From: Siphonodentalium dalli
Taxonomy: Eukaryota > Mollusca > Scaphopoda > Gadilida > Siphonodentaliidae
DNA: 64,000 nt
Assembly: GCA_032622095.1 (NCBI GenBank)
Contig: CP136064.1
Location: 40,006,912 to 40,070,911 of the forward strand
Direction of reading: 5' to 3'
Made by a program: the position numbers and the translations under genes
The notes under the pieces: generated by a model
The model's input: only the letters and a program-made list of their open reading frames with translations
What the model was told of the DNA's origin: nothing
Database searches by the model: none
In this document: positions 45,831 through 58,559 of the stretch, in pieces
Position numbering within the stretch: the stretch's first letter is position 1
Layout: every line of letters starts with the position of its first letter

Positions 45831-48107
45831 CTGCTTTATAATAATAATTGCATGGGTCTTCAAAATGCAGCAGAGCGGGAGGGTGTCCATATGGTGGCTC
45901 GGGGTCTATATCACGGTTAATCAGTTTATTTCTCATAATCCAATACATAACATTGGTATGGAGATAACAATAGTTAAATGTGTATATATACAATATGTAC
46001 ATATGTATATGTGAACTTCCGGTTGACAAATGTTGTATTACATGTATACATTGCATACCCGTCATCGATACTGATATGTTGTTGATGATAAAGTAAAATT
46101 TGCTACGTTTTAGCCTAGGGTGCTGCCGTTGTAACTCAGCGTGCGCTGTCTATTCCGCAACTGGACCCACCGTTCGTAATGCTTTCGGAGAATGCGACCC
46201 TTCCTTAGTATTATTGATATAAAAAGAGTGACATATACCATGAATTGTTCATTTTACACTGATAATAACTGGGGGGATTTTTTGTCATTTCGGCATTTTT
46301 TTTAGTAATTTTTCACACAAAAATCTTAATGTAATGGTTCATCATTCACTGTCACCATGCTCGCTGGAGTCTAATCGGTTAAAATTCCATTTTTTAATGG
46401 GGGTATGAGTTATCCCCCGTAATTTTCGCCATGTTTTGACGCTTTCCCAGCCTGGCAACAAGTATTTTCTAATCCGGGAGATGATGACCTTTAATTTGAT
46501 ATATAAGAAACCTTTGTTCGGACAAAGTGGAGCGAAATCGAAAACTACAGCCCTTATGAAATTTGGCCCACGGACTATAAGTAATATAGTAAGTACCGAA
46601 ATATCGATATGTATATAAGTTTAAACACTCTGGATAACATTTTATGGAACAAATTGGACAAAATTGTAGCAATTTTCGTATTGTTTTCAACTTTTCGCAT
46701 AAAAGTGAGACAAATGCGGTCAGATGCTCGTAGCCCGTTTATATATAACCATGTGTATGTGCGAGAAGTACACAATGAAAACACACTCCACAGTTTGGAA
46801 CGATAAGCCTTGCCCTGTGTATTTTGATGTTCAGTTCTTTGACAATCGGTCTTCCGTATCAATTCTATAACACAATTATCGTCTTACTTGCATCACGACG
46901 TTACCGTGTGATCGTCGGAAGCGTTTTCATTTAGAGTATGGTCAATATATTGCCGCCGGTGCAGTTTATTCTCGGATAGAAAACAAATAGGGCTATGTCG
47001 AAAGCAGAAACTAAGTCGCGAGGGGCACCCCTGGTTCAGTCTGGAATATTTGGCACTCGGGACTTGGCTAGAGGGTTTTCGTTGGGGTGGTCTCCGCCTT
47101 GGAATTTCCAACTGCACCCCACCCCATTGAACCACACCAAACTCACAAGTTTGCGTAATTCAATTTGCACCCCCGTGCTTTGATTTTATCCAAATGTTCC
47201 CCCACAGACTACTAGATGGTAGCCTATTATAAATGGACCAATAGTCTTGTGGCCAAGTATGAGATTAAACAATCCTAACATCTAGTGGTATAACGCCAGA
47301 TAAATTTACACCCCGATATATTTGTTCTTAAATTAATTAGCAAGTAACTACTGGCAAGGGCACAGAACACACGGGTCGGCCGATGGTTAGGCCCGATGTG
47401 AGAAATTTTGAAAATCTGAACATGAAAATTTTACAATCCTAGCATCCAGACTGGCCTCAAGCTTTCCAATTCGGGGAAATATTTAACCTGACACTCACCC
47501 TTAGGTTTGAAAATTGCCAACTGATGGCCATTTCAGTCCAGAATTTTGCGAATGAAAGGGAAATATGCAAATGTAGGTCTAAAAACAACAAATTCGTCAC
47601 TAAGAAATTGTTGGAAAATCAATCTACGAGAACAATTTCAACCTAATTTTGATGTGAATTTTCCAATTAATGTTGCATTAGGTTTGACTACAGTTGTGGG
47701 GGGGGGGTAAGACCCTGCATAACCACCCGTCGACACGTCCCTGCTTGGCACCCCATGCTAAGAGCGCGGTCTTGCATTCACTGACGAGAAATCATCGATA
47801 CTAAATTATGTTGGGTGGCACCCGGGAGGAGTCAGGAGCTACATCCCCACCACTGTCGGGAGGAATAGCCACCCCCCGTCGTTGAGATCTGCAATAGTCA
47901 ACCCGGTAGCTAAAGCCCGGCACCCCTGTCGGGGAATCGTATAGCCCCTGCGTCAGGGATATCCTGGCGCCACCCCTGTTTTAAATCATATAGAAATTTA
48001 AAGGAGAAGACCACATATAAAGCAGAAATCAGGGGGAAATGAGCTCTTATAACCACAAAACTACAATAAAGACATCCCAATAAACACAATTTGGATGCAG
48101 TCGCATA
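45831..48107. other. Intergenic; one inverted dispersed repeat
   Basis: No gene. About 46420-46590 is a diverged inverted copy of the repeat at 33650-33830 and 56710-56880 (shared words GGCCCACGGACTAT and GGCAACAAGTATTTTCT in complementary orientation). A G-run lies at 47697-47707. Confidence 0.5.
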
Positions 48108-50375
48108 TCTCATATATATTTTGAAGACCTCTGTCTGTCTGTCTGTCTGTTTGTCATTGATACAAATCTACGATTCTCGACCGATCGGGACGAAACTTGG
48201 TACGTGTGTGAAGTTTGACCAGGCGGTGGACGTTGTCGTATTGGCGAGCACGTGCGGCGCCCGTTCAGCGCATGCGCAGACGAGATCTCGGAAACCGGTG
48301 GAGCTATCGACTTGAAATTTGCTATGTGAATGTATCTTGCCCCGGATGCGAAGTTTATCGGGTCGCCGAGCCCGTGCGACGCAAGCTTCGCGCATGCGCA
48401 GACGAGATCTCGGAAACGGGTGGAGCTATCGACTTGAAATTTGGTTTTTGAATAGCCCGGACAACGTCGGGCTGGGTAGAGCTATCGACTTGAAATTTGG
48501 TTTTTGAATAGCCCGGACAACGTCGGGCTCATCGGCTAGTCTCATATATATTTTGAAGACTTCTGTCTGTCTGTTTGTCTGTTTGTCTGTTTGTCTGTTT
48601 GTCTGTTTGTCATTTATACAAATCTACGATTCTCGACCGATCGGGACGAAACTTGGTACGTGGGTGTAGTTTGACCAGGCGGTGGATGTTGTCGTATTGG
48701 CGAGCCCGTGCGGCGCCCGCTTCGCGCATGCGCAGACGAGATCTCGGAAACGGGTGGAGCTATCGACTTGAAATTTGCTATGTGAATGTATCTTGCCCCG
48801 GATGCGAATTATATCGGGTCGCCGAGCCCGTGCGACGCCAGCTTCGCGCAGGCGCAGACGAGATCTCGGAAACGGGGGGGGGGAGCTAGCTACTTGAAAT
48901 TTGGTATGTGAATGTATCTTGCTCTCGTAAACGGGTGGAGCTATCGACTTGAAATTTGGTTTTTGAATAGCCCGGACAACGTCGGGCTCATCGGCTATCT
49001 CATATATATTTTGAAGACCTCTGTCTGTATGTTTGTTTGTCATTTATACAAATCTACGATTCTCGACCGATCGGGACGAAACTTGGTACGTGTGTGTAGT
49101 TTGACCAGGCGGTGGACGTTGTCGTATTGGCGAGCCTGTGCGACGCCAGATTCGCGCATGCGCAGACGAGATATCGGAAACGGGTGGAGCTATCGACTTG
49201 AAATTTGTTATGTGAATGTATCTTGCCCCGAATACGAATTATATCGGGTCGCCGAGCCCGTGCGACGCCAGCTTCGCGCAGGCGCAGACGAGATCTCGGA
49301 AACGGGGGGAGCTAGCTACTTGAAATTTGGTATGTGAATGTATCTTGCTCTCGTAAACGGGTGGAGCTATCGACTTGAAATTTGGTTTTTGAATAGCCCG
49401 GACAACGTCGGGCTCATCGGCTATCTCATATATATTTTGAAGACCTCTGTCTGTATGTTTGTTTGTCATTTATACAAATCTACGATTCTCGACCGATCGG
49501 GACGAAACTTGGTACGTGTGTGTAGTTTGACCAGGCGGTGGACGTTGTCGTATTGGCGAGCCTGTGCGACGCCAGATTCGCGCATGCGCAGACGAGATAT
49601 CGGAAACGGGTGGAGCTATCGACTTGAAATTTGTTATGTGAATGTATCTTGCCCCGAATACGAATTTTATCGGGTCGCCGAGCCCGTGCGACGCCAGCTT
49701 CGCGCAGGCGCAGACGAGATCTCGGAAACGGGGGGAGCTAGCTACTTGAAATTTGGTATGTGAATGTATCTTGCTCTCGTAAACGGGTGGAGCTATCGAC
49801 TTGAAATTTGGTTTTTGAATAGCCCGGACAACGTCGGGCTCATCGGCTATCTCATATATACTTTGAAGACCTCTGTCTGTATGTTTGTTTGTCATTTATA
49901 CAAATCTACGATTCTCGACCGATCGGGACGAAACTTGGTACGTGTGTGTAGTTTGACCAGGCGGTGGACGTTGTCGTATTGGCGAGCCTGTGCGACGCCA
50001 GATTCGCGCATGCGCAGACGAGATATCGGAAACGGGTGGAGCTATCGACTTGAAATTTGCTATGTGAATGTATCTTGCCCCGAATACGAAGTTTATCGGG
50101 TCGCCGAGCCCGTGCGATGCCAGCTTCGCGCATGCGCAGACGAGATCTCGGAAACGGGTGGAGCTATCGACTTGAAATTTGGTATGTGAATGTATCTTGC
50201 CCCGGATACGAATTTTATCGGGTCGCCGAGCCCGTGCGACGCCATCTTCGCGCATGCGCAGACCAGATATCGGAAACGGGTGGAGCTATCTACTTGAAAT
50301 CGTCGGGCTGGGTAGAGCTATCGACTTGAAATTTGGTTTTTGAATAGCCCCGACAACGTCGGGCTCATCGGCTAG
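48108..50375 (+). repeat. Helitron-like subfamily 1, five units including three of 426/426/526 bp
   Basis: Units start at 48108, 48540, 48998, 49424 and 49850. Those at 48998 and 49424 are 426 bp long and almost identical. The 3' hairpin is AGCCCGGACAACGTCGGGCT then CATCGGCTA(G). CTGTCTGT/TTTGTCTG microsatellite follows each 5' end. Because 426 is divisible by three, an identical 141-codon frame recurs head-to-tail; it is a by-product of the repeat, not a gene. Each unit also has 2-3 internal copies of a ~90-120-bp motif around GCGCATGCGCAGACGAGA. Confidence 0.8.
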
Positions 50376-51827
50376 TCTACTATATATTTTGAGTCTTCAT
50401 ATATGTATGTGTGTCCTTTATAGACTCGAAAACGGCTCGACAGGTTGAGCCAAATCTTGCTACTCCATTCCAAAATATACCATTTACAATTTCTGATATA
50501 TATATATTTTGTTACAGCTGATATTCTTAGTCTATTTTGGATACAATTATTTTAATGCTATTATTTTTCACCCCTCATTTAGTGCTAAGTCATGCAGAGT
50601 TGGGTGGCTCGGGTCCCTGTGTTTTCATCGACCTTATTTGGTGTGATACGTCCCCGACTGGTGGTTTTCCCCACCTGACGGGACTTCCACTGGATGGGTT
50701 CGCAGTAACTGACTGTCCGCTCTGTGCTGGACCGACGTCCCATGGGCACATTGACCATCTCGTAAGGGTGGACAACCTCTGCCAGTGGCTGCTCAGACCA
50801 TAAGAGTGGTCCGCAATGGCCACGGGCAGGTTAAAAAAAATCATACCTCTTTTAGGGACGGGTATCATAATTTCTCTTGATTAAAAAGGCAGAATTAACT
50901 CATTGGAAAACAAAAAATGCGTGTTGTGTGATTCTTATGGCTGCCGTTCCTAGGAACGGGGAAGTATTTTATCGTGTCAGTTTTTCCGCCCGATGTACCA
51001 TAAATTAACTCATTGAAAAACAAAAAAATTAAATTAAAAAAATTATTTTAAAAATGTCATGTTTCTGACCAACGCCGCCAGTGGCGGGCTAATCTGCTAG
51101 TCTACTATATATTTTGAGACTTCGTATATGTATGTGTGTCCTTTATAGACTCGAAAACGGCTCGACCGGTTGAGCCAAAACTTGCTACTCCATTCCAAAA
51201 TATACCATTTACAATTTCTGATATATATATTTTTTGTTACAGCTGATATTCTTAGTCTATTTTGGATACAATTATATTTTAATGCTATTATTTTTCACCC
51301 CTCATTTAGTGCTAAGTCATGCAGAGTTGGGTGGATCGGGTCCCTGTGCTTTCATCGACCTTATTTGGTGTGATACGTCCCCGACTGGTGGTTTTCCCCA
51401 CCTGACGGGACTTCCACTGGATGGGTTCGCAGTAACTGACTGTCCGCTCTTTGCTGGACCGACGTCCCACGGGCACATTGACCATCTCGTAAGGGTGGAC
51501 AACCTCTGCCAGTGGCTGCTCAGACCATAAGAGTGGTCCGCAATGGCCACGGGCAGGTTAAAAAAAATCATACCTCTTTTAGGGACGGGTATCATAATTT
51601 CTCTTGATTAAAAAGGCAGAATTAACTCATTGGAAAACAAAAAATGCGTGTTGTGTAATTCTTATGTCTGTCGTTCCTAGGAACGGGGAAGTTTTTCATC
51701 GTGTCAGTTTTTCCGCCCGATGTACCATAAATTAACTCATTGAAAAACAAAAAAATTAAATTAAAAAAATAATTTTAAAAATGTCATGTTTCTGACCAAC
51801 GCCACCAGTGGCGGGCTAATCTGCTAG
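50376..51827 (+). repeat. Helitron-like subfamily 2, two units of 725 and 727 bp
   Basis: 50376-51100 and 51101-51827 are near-identical. They start TCTACTATATATTTTGAG and end CGCCAGTGGCGGGCTAATCT then GCTAG. Both contain the same open stretch of about 90 codons on each strand (near 50537-50868 and 51234-51595), rich in Pro, Ser and Gly and GC-rich against its surroundings. Confidence 0.75.
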
Positions 51828-52510
51828 TCTACTATATATTTTGAGAACTACGTAAATATATGTGTATATGTCTTTGTCCTTTATAGACTCGAAAACGGCT
51901 GCACCGATTGGGCTCAAACTTCCCATCTAAGGGTAAAAACCCACGGGAATGGTCGTCGCGGCGTTTTGGAGAAGCTCAGAGTCCAAACTTCCTATCTAAG
52001 GGTAAAAAGTCACGGGCAGTGTCATCGGACCATTCGCGAGCCCGTGCGACAACTCCTTCACCCTTCAACTGCCACCACGATGGGGATTGATGGGTTAATG
52101 ATTAAAGTCTACTATATATTTTGAGACATACGGAATATATCCATATATATATATGTCCTTTATAGACTCGAAAACAGCTCGACCGATTGAGCCCAAACTT
52201 CCTATCTATGGGTAAAAAGCCACGAGAAGTGTCATGGACGGGTCAAATCGTGACCCCGACCTGACCTTGACATTCAAAATGGTCAATTCAAGGTCAAATC
52301 GCGCCTTTCGATGGGATTTCGACGAAATTTTATACCTAGGGCTACTTTTGTCCGTGGAGTGTTTTGGATGGGTCAAATCGTTACCAAGACCTGACATTGA
52401 CCTTCAAAATGGTCAATTCAAGGTCAAATCGCGCCTTTCGGCGGAGGAAAGCAGAGGGGAAACAGCAAAGCCACGGGACCAATACCGCCAGTGGCGGGCT
52501 AATCTGCTAG
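51828..52510 (+). repeat. Helitron-like subfamily 3, two short units
   Basis: 51828-52107 starts TCTACTATATATTTTGAG but ends ATTAAAG without a hairpin, so it is 3'-truncated or has a variant terminus. 52108-52510 has the full CGCCAGTGGCGGGCTAATCT plus GCTAG end and contains an internal ~130-bp duplication built on GGTCAAATCGCGCCTTTCG. Confidence 0.7.
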
Positions 52511-53336
52511 TAGTATATATATGCATGGTATCGTTCAGTTGGCCTCTCTATATAATATAAATACTTTTTCTAAAAACCCTTAAACCAACTGGACGTGCGA
52601 TTTCCCCCCGCTCCTGTTGCGCAAATTCTAGTATAAAAACTTCGTCTATTTCAGACAAAGTTCAAACAGTAAATATGACCAGACAAGACATAGAAACCGC
52701 TAATCTCATTACCAATCTAACAACACCAGTCGCACATGATTACCTTTCAAAGCAATAACACCGGGCACCAGGTTACGGACAACCACGGGCACACACACCA
52801 TGGATAAACACACGGTCAAAAGAACGGTTATATCTGGCATATACCCATGGTTATATCTAAACGGGCTACGAGCATCTGACCGATGTTAATTATTTTTATC
52901 ATATCAGGAATAGACTAACAAGGAAATTTCTTTAATATGGTTCTAAACTTAGATGACTTGCGTGAATATGATTGTGGCCTATATATAGTCCGCATATACG
53001 TATTACCGAATTAGTCTATCTATGTTTATCCCCGGAACCGGACCGGGTGTAAAAATCGTTTAAATCGCTATATAAGCCATATATCATGCCGTTGTCATCT
53101 TTATTAGCGGACGTTGTTTAAAAATCACTCCACTATGGCGAATGCAAGTAGAAATCACCGACTCTCGTTTGGCAACCACTAAACTTATCAAACTTTGATC
53201 GCATATATATATACATTTAACGTTCGAATCTGCACAGCCAGAACGAATTTGTTCATTTCATTTTGAATTTTTGTTAATTATTCAACTATATAACCATCCA
53301 TAATACTGGGAAAAAACATATACAATGTATATGATG
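52511..53336. other. 3' flank of array gene 6
   Basis: No gene. From about 53080 it matches the 3' flank of gene 4 (29480-29740), so the duplicated block begins near here. It lacks the 500-bp hairpin insertion found beside gene 4. Confidence 0.6.
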
Positions 53337-54500
53337 TCATAACTTGTAAACGATCATTATCATACAACCAACTGTCAAGACGACGGTTACTATCGACAGG
53401 AACCAAAAGAAAAGTGTATCCAAACATGACGTCACGTGTTTCCAAGAACATTTTGTCGTGCGTCCCTCATCCGCCGATTCGTATTCATTATTTCTTGATC
53501 GGATGCATACACATAACCATGACGGTACCTTGTCATCAGAAAGGTATAAATTTAATGTCAATGCCGTCAGAAGCACTATTCCAGCGCTGATGCTGATCAT
53601 GGTAGCAACGTACATTGTCAGAATTGACATAGAATCACCGTTCTTTGGCATTGCACTCGTAATCACGGTCATGAAGACTGCAAACGAAAGTAGAACGGTG
53701 ATTGAATAAGATAGCCTTTCTCCCGACTCCACGGGAACTTTGAAAACAACAACATTCAAGATTGAAAGCAAAATAATCGGCAGTATTGTGTCTAAAACAA
53801 ATGGTTCTGGTTCCCTTCGGAGAAAAATATTAAATTTCATTCCCGTTGCGTTTTCGCTTCTTATTTGATCACAACTACTGTCGACAATTTCCCATACTCC
53901 ATTTGGTTTAAACGACCGAAGATCGACACGAGAGGAGGCGTTCCACCACTCTAAAGCAGGAAAATTGTATGTCCAGGAACCCATCTTGATTTCACACATT
54001 TGCGTATCAAAAGGAAAATATTTAATGTCAACAGGACATGTTGTTTGGTATACTCCTCCGGGGTACCACCGGACCATGCCATCGCTGAAAACTTCTACAC
54101 GAACAAATGTCGGCGCAATTTCTTGTAGACCATTGTGGAAATTGAAAATAGCAACATCTGGAATCCAAATATCGCTTTGAGTAAGAACTAGCTTCTCTTC
54201 TCCTTCATATTCGCTCTGATTCCATTTCAAAAGTTCGTCGAACCAAGTCAACGTGAAAAAACCACTGGTTGATATAAACTGTTGACGTTCGTTAAAGTCG
54301 ACGATGGCCAGAAGTCTGAATTCCACATTGATAGTAAGAGTTGAGTCCTTGTTTTCAACTGGGCGTATCTTTGGGTTGTAGTTTCTCATTAAGTCGTTGA
54401 AAAGCTTACTACTTTTTGTTGGTTCTTCTCTTCCTGCCAGTGGCATAACCATTATCACGCAAGCTGATAGGACGAAGACAAAAAGGAGGTTACAAGTCAT
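53337..54500 (-). CDS. Nicotinic-type Cys-loop receptor subunit (array gene 6)
   Basis: Intronless, 387 codons, collinear with gene 4: Cys-loop C155-C169, Trp86, Trp176, Cys210, GER 260-262, loop C sequon N217-A-T retained. Differences from gene 4 include the signal peptide (SACVIM for SSWVLM), Phe75 for Tyr75, Arg62 for Ser62, Phe180 for Leu180, Ser for Ala in the loop F RxF, NLYLSDD after M3, and TTKCSW in the cytoplasmic loop. The last is shared with genes 5 and 7, suggesting exchange among copies. Same inferred function: cation-channel subunit without the vicinal-Cys acetylcholine motif. Confidence 0.95.
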   Translation of the reverse strand: MTCNLLFVFVLSACVIMVMPLAGREEPTKSSKLFNDLMRNYNPKIRPVENKDSTLTINVEFRLLAIVDFNERQQFISTSGFFTLTWFDELLKWNQSEYEGEEKLVLTQSDIWIPDVAIFNFHNGLQEIAPTFVRVEVFSDGMVRWYPGGVYQTTCPVDIKYFPFDTQMCEIKMGSWTYNFPALEWWNASSRVDLRSFKPNGVWEIVDSSCDQIRSENATGMKFNIFLRREPEPFVLDTILPIILLSILNVVVFKVPVESGERLSYSITVLLSFAVFMTVITSAMPKNGDSMSILTMYVATMISISAGIVLLTALTLNLYLSDDKVPSWLCVCIRSRNNEYESADEGRTTKCSWKHVTSCLDTLFFWFLSIVTVVLTVGCMIMIVYKL

Positions 54501-56228
54501 CCTGTTATGAAAGAATTACATAAAACTTCTTTTTAATTTGCCACATGAAGTAAATCCTTAGTTTATGATGTCCACCGACGGTGCTCACTAAGGTTTATTC
54601 CTATACAAGAATAAGTACCAGGTTATGAGCAGAACAGAATTTCCCAATGGAAGCTCGACCGTTTGGTTGGGGGTTATCCAATTTAAGTGCTAATCCGTCA
54701 GCGGTGTCGAATCTATATATGACCTATTAACATAACATAATCCTAAGAACAAACAATGTTTACTTTTCCCACGCTCTAAATACAATTGAAAGTGATTCAC
54801 TTCACAAGTTTATTATGAATCTCATTTAAAGACTGATATCGAGGCAGGTCAGTTTTGTTGTGACAATATAAAATGTCGCGACGTTCACTGAATAGTCGGT
54901 GCAATCTGCACAAAACATTAATTGTGTGGCAGCGTTTAAATCCGATATTGTAATTGTGAATACAATGAATAAAAAACTTCTAATTGCGCGTCCACTTGAG
55001 GTTCTTTAATCGATTATCGGCCCGTGTATAGGAGTTATCAAACCAAACCATATCATGTGACACCGACGTGAAGCAATGTCATATGACAGCTTTCTTTGGC
55101 ATCGGAACAACGTGGGAATGATATCATCATCTTTACTGCCTCCTTCTATGGAGATATTGAATTTAGACGATACAGACCCTACTTTCTTTTATTCTTTTGG
55201 TGGCTCTTAATGGTTAAGACACTGCGCTTGTGTTGTCTTACCAAGAAATCAACGAACCAGCATTCGAGCATTGAACACCAGACAATTACAATGTAGGTGC
55301 CAGTTGTACCGACACTCGAATTATTAGGTTGTATGTTGATTGCTTAATGACATAACGCAAGCGCGACTGTCTTAACCACAACACGCAATTGTTGCAATTG
55401 ATATTCTTCTGTATGGCGAAATGGGTGGGGGTCGAACAAAATAAGACTAATTTCGATGAAAAATGATGTATATAGAACTAATTTCGTCAAGGTCACTTCG
55501 TTTTCTCACGCATAAATTAATACAAATAATATTTTTACAGAATGTTCTGCTATTTGGCTGAACAATATATAGTAAGTGGGCACACCCTCCATGCAACTTA
55601 CATGTATTCTGCGGCGAGAGAAAAATTGTAACTTTGACGAAATGAGTTCTATATACTCACGGATGTGGTGACACGCCCCCCAAACTTTGGTAAAAATACT
55701 CAACATTTGGTTGGAAGTTTCAAGCCTAAAACACCATCAGTTGGAGATTTCGCATCGAAAATAGGTTGCAAATGATTTCATGGTTTAATATTTCAATTGG
55801 TGTGAAATTGGTTGTGGCCAAATTGGCATCAGTTGGAAATTCCTAACCTTACAATTGTGCCCGGTTAGCGATTAGAAATTTCAAACAGGTGGACAAAGGG
55901 TGCAAATAGATTTTCCCAAGTTAAGGAAATTATTCAACGGAGGTTCAGTTATAAATTCCAAGTATTACACCTCAACAGAGACATTCTAGACACGTCCCTG
56001 TAGATACGTTTTAAATATGACTTTGCTCACCGTAATTCTGATATAGATGGGTGAGCTCTCTTATCTTCATATATTTGTTCCAGCCACTATCGCATAATTG
56101 AGCGTTTTACTGTTGACCGTCCAGGAGTTTTCTTTCGACAGAATGACTTGTACATTGGCGAGTTCATATTAATCCGTGCAACAAATTTAATCGTCCCGTT
56201 ATCACTGGACTTATATATATCGTCTAAA
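54501..56228. other. 5' flank of array gene 6
   Basis: No gene. Near-identical to 31438-33163, the 5' flank of gene 4. Confidence 0.65.
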
Positions 56229-56407
56229 TTGGATAGATCATCTCACTCGTGTCTTCATAATTAAGACGGCCGGTGTGCGTCTTGTTTTGGGAGTGATAAA
56301 ATCTACTCACTCGCGCCCCGCGCTCGCAAGTAGACTGTATCACTCCCAAACAAGACGCACGCCGGCCGTCTTAATTGTGAAAACACTCGTTGAGATGATC
56401 TATCCAA
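56229..56407. repeat. Large GC-rich palindrome, second copy
   Basis: Counterpart of 33164-33342 with a few unpaired changes (GGCCGGTGTGC against GCACGCCGGCC, CGCAAG for CGCGAG). Confidence 0.85.
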
Positions 56408-56880
56408 TACATATTACACTACTGTGTACAGAAGACAGTATGGCGATGTCCAGTTCGACTCCGGATAATCTGGCTTTTGTTTTTGAGGGTGGTGATCACA
56501 CAGTCATAATGAAACAGCGGCACCGATAGCCCTCGTTGGCATGCAGATGGTATTTAGGTATTTAGTTATTAAAGGTTAACATGTATGTCGTAATATATTT
56601 ATAAATTCAATTTATTTTCTTATTTTGGATAAATATAGCACAACAAACTCATGTCGAAGCAAATCAAACCGAAAACGCTCATTTGAACCTAAAAGAATGT
56701 CTAATTTGAACGGATGTATACGATAATAGTCCGTGGGCCAAAACAAAAAAGATTTTTGCTCCACTTTGACAGAACAAAGGTTTCAAAAATTCAAATTGAA
56801 GGTTATTATCTCCCGCATCAGAAAATACTTGTTGACAGGCTGGCAAGGTGTCCAAACATGGCAAAAAATACGGTAGCTAA

Positions 56881-57373
56881 AGGCACGTGAGGCCTTAGTT
56901 GTCGAAAATATTCATATTTGTTCCAATCACCGTAAACAGAAAAACATTAAAATGCATACAGTTTCGTTCATATATACCATGAATATCGCGTAAACAGCAT
57001 GTTATCATAAAGACCTACTACATTTTACCTAAGCAAGAGCCTGATTGTGTTACAGAAGACAGCACAATGCTACTGGCTATCACACAAAAATGGCATAAAC
57101 GCTCTTTATTAGTGCCATAGCAGGAATTCACCAACAAAGAACGCTCTTTATGTTTACCATCATAATATAAACAAACACCAGAAAAGTAACTTTCTATGCT
57201 TTTGTTTACATAACACTGGTAAAAAATATGACAATAACATACTGTTTATGCGATATTTCTTGTTTGTATACGGACAAAGTCTGTTTACATTTTGATGTTC
57301 TTTCTGTTTGTGGTGGTTTTTGACGAGTGGAAATATTTTCACAGGATACCCACCGCCAAGGCCAACCGTACCT
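56881..57373. mobile_element. TTAA-flanked MITE, 493 bp, absent from the sister block
   Basis: Ends AGGCACGTGAGGCCTTAG and the complement of CAAGGCCAACCGTACCT. Right flank TTAA (57374-57377), left flank CTAA (one substitution). The sister block has a single TTAA at 33811-33814 within GGTAGTTAACTCCTGCC. Same family as 15230-15747. Confidence 0.88.
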
Positions 57374-58559
57374 TTAACTCCTGCCCTATTAAACTATAGG
57401 ATTTTACCCAAGTATGATCTACCGCCAACGGTGGCAGTCAATAGACCACTGGTCTAAAATTGATATAATTTATGTGTTTACTTTGCCCACGTCCCTTACC
57501 GTGTGTGTCAATGAAACCTTTTAAAATCAATTTTAACCCTATATCCATTCCCAAGTCGTGAAAAACAGCATGATATTAATACAAAACATGCTTCTAACGC
57601 CAAATTAAGTCACACACTGTCTAGCCCTATGCCAAATTAGACTGAGTATACAAATGGAAACAGTGTTCACTGTTTCACGTGGGAGATAACTTTCTCTCCA
57701 GCTAATGTCATTTATCAAACAAGTGTATTGATTATAAGAAAAGAATGTGTCCTCGAACGAGTCTGTCTGACTTACATAATCACATATGTAATGCGAATTT
57801 CGTAGGAAAAACTATGAAAATTTGAAATTTTAACTGCAAATAAATGAAAAATGGATTTTTTTCCCCAATCTGAACGTATTTTTCTTAAATACAAACATAT
57901 TTCCACTGCCAAATTGTTCTTATGCGATCAATTACATTACAGCGAGCATCTCTATCAAGTAAATGGTTGGTTTTAGCAAAACCGTTATCTATAGAGCGTT
58001 TACAAATTCAATATGTCCTAGTTAACGTACTTGATACGAAACAATTCTTGCAAATCATGACCTACATGGACAGCTTTCTAATATATTTTGTCGATAAAAC
58101 ATATAGTAATGATGATAACTTGGTTCTGAGTTGAAAACAATTCTTCTAATTTAAAGAGCGTTTATTGGCTAATAATTTCACCAATGATTTGCTGTTGTAT
58201 GCGGCTCTGTGTCATATATACACAATTTCATAGAAAATATGTGGATTGTCTATTATTCGAGAAATATTTAGAAACAAGCACAAATATATATAAGTATAAA
58301 TTTACTATAAAATAACATACAAGGTGAATTGAATAATTGTCACCAGGTCAAAGATGGCTGCCAAAATGGCGATAGGATGTAAAAAAAATAATCGAAATTT
58401 CAATTTTCATACATATTTCTAACATTCATTATAAAACTGAGACATATCATCACATATGTCACACAGAAATCAACTCAGATTTATATTCATAATCAGTCTT
58501 CTATGTAACATGATTGTGATAACAGGACATCGTTTCGAAAGCACGTCAATCAATCAAAT

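Larger units (their letters stand above)
48108..52510 (+). mobile_element. Head-to-tail array of Helitron-like non-autonomous elements
   Basis: About nine units abut one another. Each starts TCTCATATATATTTTGA or TCTACTATATATTTTGA. Most end with a short GC hairpin followed after 6-8 nt by CTAG (or CTA). 5'-TC and 3' hairpin plus CTRR termini, with no target duplication and A|T insertion context (GCATA before 48108, T after 52510), are Helitron hallmarks. Many units carry a shared inner line near ...CGACCGATCGGGACGAAACT or related. No Rep/helicase is encoded. Confidence 0.75.

Noticed and set aside
48912-50189. Three consecutive identical-length 141-codon plus-strand reading frames
   Set aside because: They arise because a non-coding 426-bp repeat unit is divisible by three. 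They start and stop at repeat features, run through a microsatellite, and have equivalents on the other strand.
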